NCBI RefSeq assembly: GCF_033807575.1
Contig: NC_084713.1
Span: 16,219,389-16,283,388 of the forward strand
DNA: 64,000 nucleotides
Direction: 5' to 3'
Source: Cydia pomonella
Lineage: Eukaryota > Arthropoda > Insecta > Lepidoptera > Tortricidae
Shown here: piece after piece, positions 62,176 through 64,000 of the stretch
Layout of the letters: every line of letters starts with the position of its first letter
Numbering within the stretch: position 1 is the stretch's first letter
The notes under the pieces: model-generated
Told to the model about the DNA's origin: nothing
Databases searched by the model: none
Seen by the model: the letters and a program-made list of their open reading frames with translations, nothing else
Made by a program: the position numbers and the translations under genes

Positions 62176-63348
62176 TCTAGCTGCAAAACTGATATCAATT
62201 TATCTGTAAAATTAAGAATAAAGCCCAGAAACATGCAATAAAAAAATAGTTTTCCGAAAAACTTCTTATAAATGTGAAATTAATACCTATCAAGCAGCAG
62301 GCAGTACTCATTTAAAAGTCTTACAAAAACAATCTCAGGTAAAATGACAAAATAATCTCCTTGTAGAATAAGGTCAGTGATACACCTACTTCGCTCGGAG
62401 CCACTGAGGAAAATTAGGTTGGATAATTACGTTGCCAAACTCGAGCTCGCGGGGCGCGGCTTGCCGGTTTTCTTTAGAAGGAAATGGGTGATAAAAATGT
62501 AATGATCTACGAAAACGTATTGTTCAGGGGTAAATAATGCGTAAAGATAGCCGTTACGGTAGCTATAATCACAAAACGAGAAACACCAAGCCTTGAAAAT
62601 TTTAAGCATTCTCAAGGTATTGTATATTTGTTTAAAGTTAATCTAAAGTTTGAATCCCTATTTTATTGTTAGAAATTAGAAAAGAAAAAAAAACACATAA
62701 AACACACATTCCTAAATACTTCCAAATTGTATTTTATGTAATTTAGAATAAAATAGTGCCTATTTAATGTATTATAAACTGCCTCCTAAATAACTTCTTA
62801 AAAGTTGACATAAGAGATGACTAAGAGATAAAATCCTCTTCTCAATAGACCGCTCGTTCCCTGACCGCTCAATTCACCCGAGTCTTTACGACTTCGTTCA
62901 ATCGTACGTAGTCAAACTTTATACTTTCAAGCCTTTCTTTAATCTCTACACGAATATAAACTCTAAAATGTGAGCCCAGCCTTCAAAATGGCATGCACGT
63001 TTCAAATCTCCAAGTTGTGTCTTGTTTAATGCTCTGCCAACTCGAGTTCGTTACGTAGATAGAATCTTTAATTTCCTCCAGTTGTGTCACTGTCATTCGT
63101 TCTACAAAAGGTCGTTTATATTAGAATCGCTCAGAAGTGAGAATTATGCGGAGTGCTATTAGGGAAAAGAAAAGTTGCGACATTAAACAACCCTTTCTGA
63201 CAGCAGCCATTTGAATTTATTCGCGATGTACTGTAATAAAATTGTTTCAAATCGCATGGAATGTAAAGTTACAAGCAATGGAGTGACAGGCACCTAAGTT
63301 CCTAACTTTAAACGGATAAGTACCTAACTATATACTGAGACTTCAGTA
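62176..63348. other. Downstream flank, non-coding
   Basis: AT-rich with no recognisable gene; the minus-strand frame at 62427-62615 has no features. Confidence 0.4.
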
Positions 63349-63533
63349 CCCCTAGTGTAAATATTTTCGACAGCGAAACGTGACGTACGCGTTTGCGTTA
63401 AGTGTCATTTTGTATAGGATTTTGAGTTTCCAAAACGTCCCGCTTGGCGCGCTCTTTCTAAATCCAATACAAAATGAGACTAAACGCAAACGCGTACGTC
63501 ACGTTTCAAAATCGAATTTATTTACACTAGGGG
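63349..63533 (+). repeat. 185-bp palindromic MITE, copy 4
   Basis: TA on both sides (63347-63348, 63534-63535), ends 'CCCCTAGTGTAAAT' and 'TTTACACTAGGGG', centre identical in orientation to copies 2 and 3. Confidence 0.9.
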
Positions 63534-63627
63534 TACGGATATATTTATTATACGTGAAAACGTACGAGTTAGATATTAGCTTTATAAAAATATCAATGGT
63601 ATTCAAAGATACTTTATATTATTAACT

Positions 63628-63825
63628 AGCGACCCTCCCGGCTTCGCACGCGTTAAACAAACAAATTATACACTTAAACCTTGAGGCATCAAACATCACT
63701 CTGTTGTTTGGTGAAAACTGCATGAAAATCGGTTTAGTAGTTTCTGAGTTTATCGCGAACATACATATACATAGACAGACGCAGCGGGGCACTTTGTTTT
63801 AAAAGGTGTAGTGATAGTGATATAT
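63628..63825 (+). repeat. LINE 3' tail fragment
   Basis: 'cgaccctcccggcttcgcac', 'tggtgaaaactgcatgaaaa', 'cggtttagtagtttctgagt', 'acatagacagacgcagcggg' and 'taaaaggtgtagtgata'. It is the longer relative of 46540-46695. Confidence 0.7.
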
Positions 63826-64000
63826 ATCCCATTCACTGTTATGTAAATGCCATAATTATGTTTGTTCTACTTACTAATAACATGAACACAAGAAAAACTA
63901 GGTTTATTGAACTTTTAATTTAAACTGCTGCAAAATATGTACTTAAGTATGCATGCAATCAAGACAAATCACACTTTCGGCCAAAATAAAAAAATTTGCG

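Overview
The window reads as insect nuclear DNA, most likely from a moth or butterfly. It is AT-rich, with one intron-containing gene spread over about 30 kb inside a dense field of transposable-element debris. The lepidopteran guess rests on repeat types I recognise: tRNA-derived SINEs with a 'gcgctggtggcctagcgg' head, RTE-like LINE tails ending in 'cctatgtccagcagtgg'-type sequence, LINE tails with 'cgcctgatggtaagcag', and the 'ggttccg...cggaaccctaaaa' repeat. No bacterial or viral genes, CRISPR arrays or structural RNA genes were seen.

The only host protein-coding gene I can support is on the + strand from 27714 to 58282. Seven coding exons (27714-27903, 40272-40471, 49835-49939, 50611-50790, 53733-53953, 54957-55141, 58080-58282) have GT/AG junctions and compatible phases. 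Joined, they give 1284 nt, or 427 residues plus a stop. The protein is secreted: a signal peptide, a Spondin_N (F-spondin) domain, a low-complexity acidic then strongly basic linker, and one C-terminal thrombospondin type-1 repeat. This is the mindin / spondin-2 / M-spondin architecture. A 5' non-coding exon at about 1-172 and an acceptor at 27640 are possible but unproven.

Layout. 1-27640: upstream DNA (or a giant first intron) with MITEs, SINEs and LINE remnants. 27714-27903: exon 1. 27904-40271: intron 1. 40272-40471: exon 2. 40472-49834: intron 2, with a 5'-truncated LINE bounded by a 17-bp target-site duplication. 49835-50790: exons 3 and 4. 53733-55141: exons 5 and 6; each is followed by intronic copies of its own 3' part. 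55142-58079: intron 6. 58283-64000: 3' flank, again repeat-rich.

The most interesting signals are structural. (1) A 76-bp minisatellite starts inside exon 6, is built from two pieces of that exon, and repeats the splice-donor region five times with different donor quality. (2) Decayed copies of the 3' half of exon 5 lie in intron 5. (3) Four copies of one 185-bp near-perfect palindromic MITE, all the same length. (4) A SINE whose pol III head is triplicated, with a perfect 17-bp target-site duplication. (5) Several nested inverted-repeat elements.
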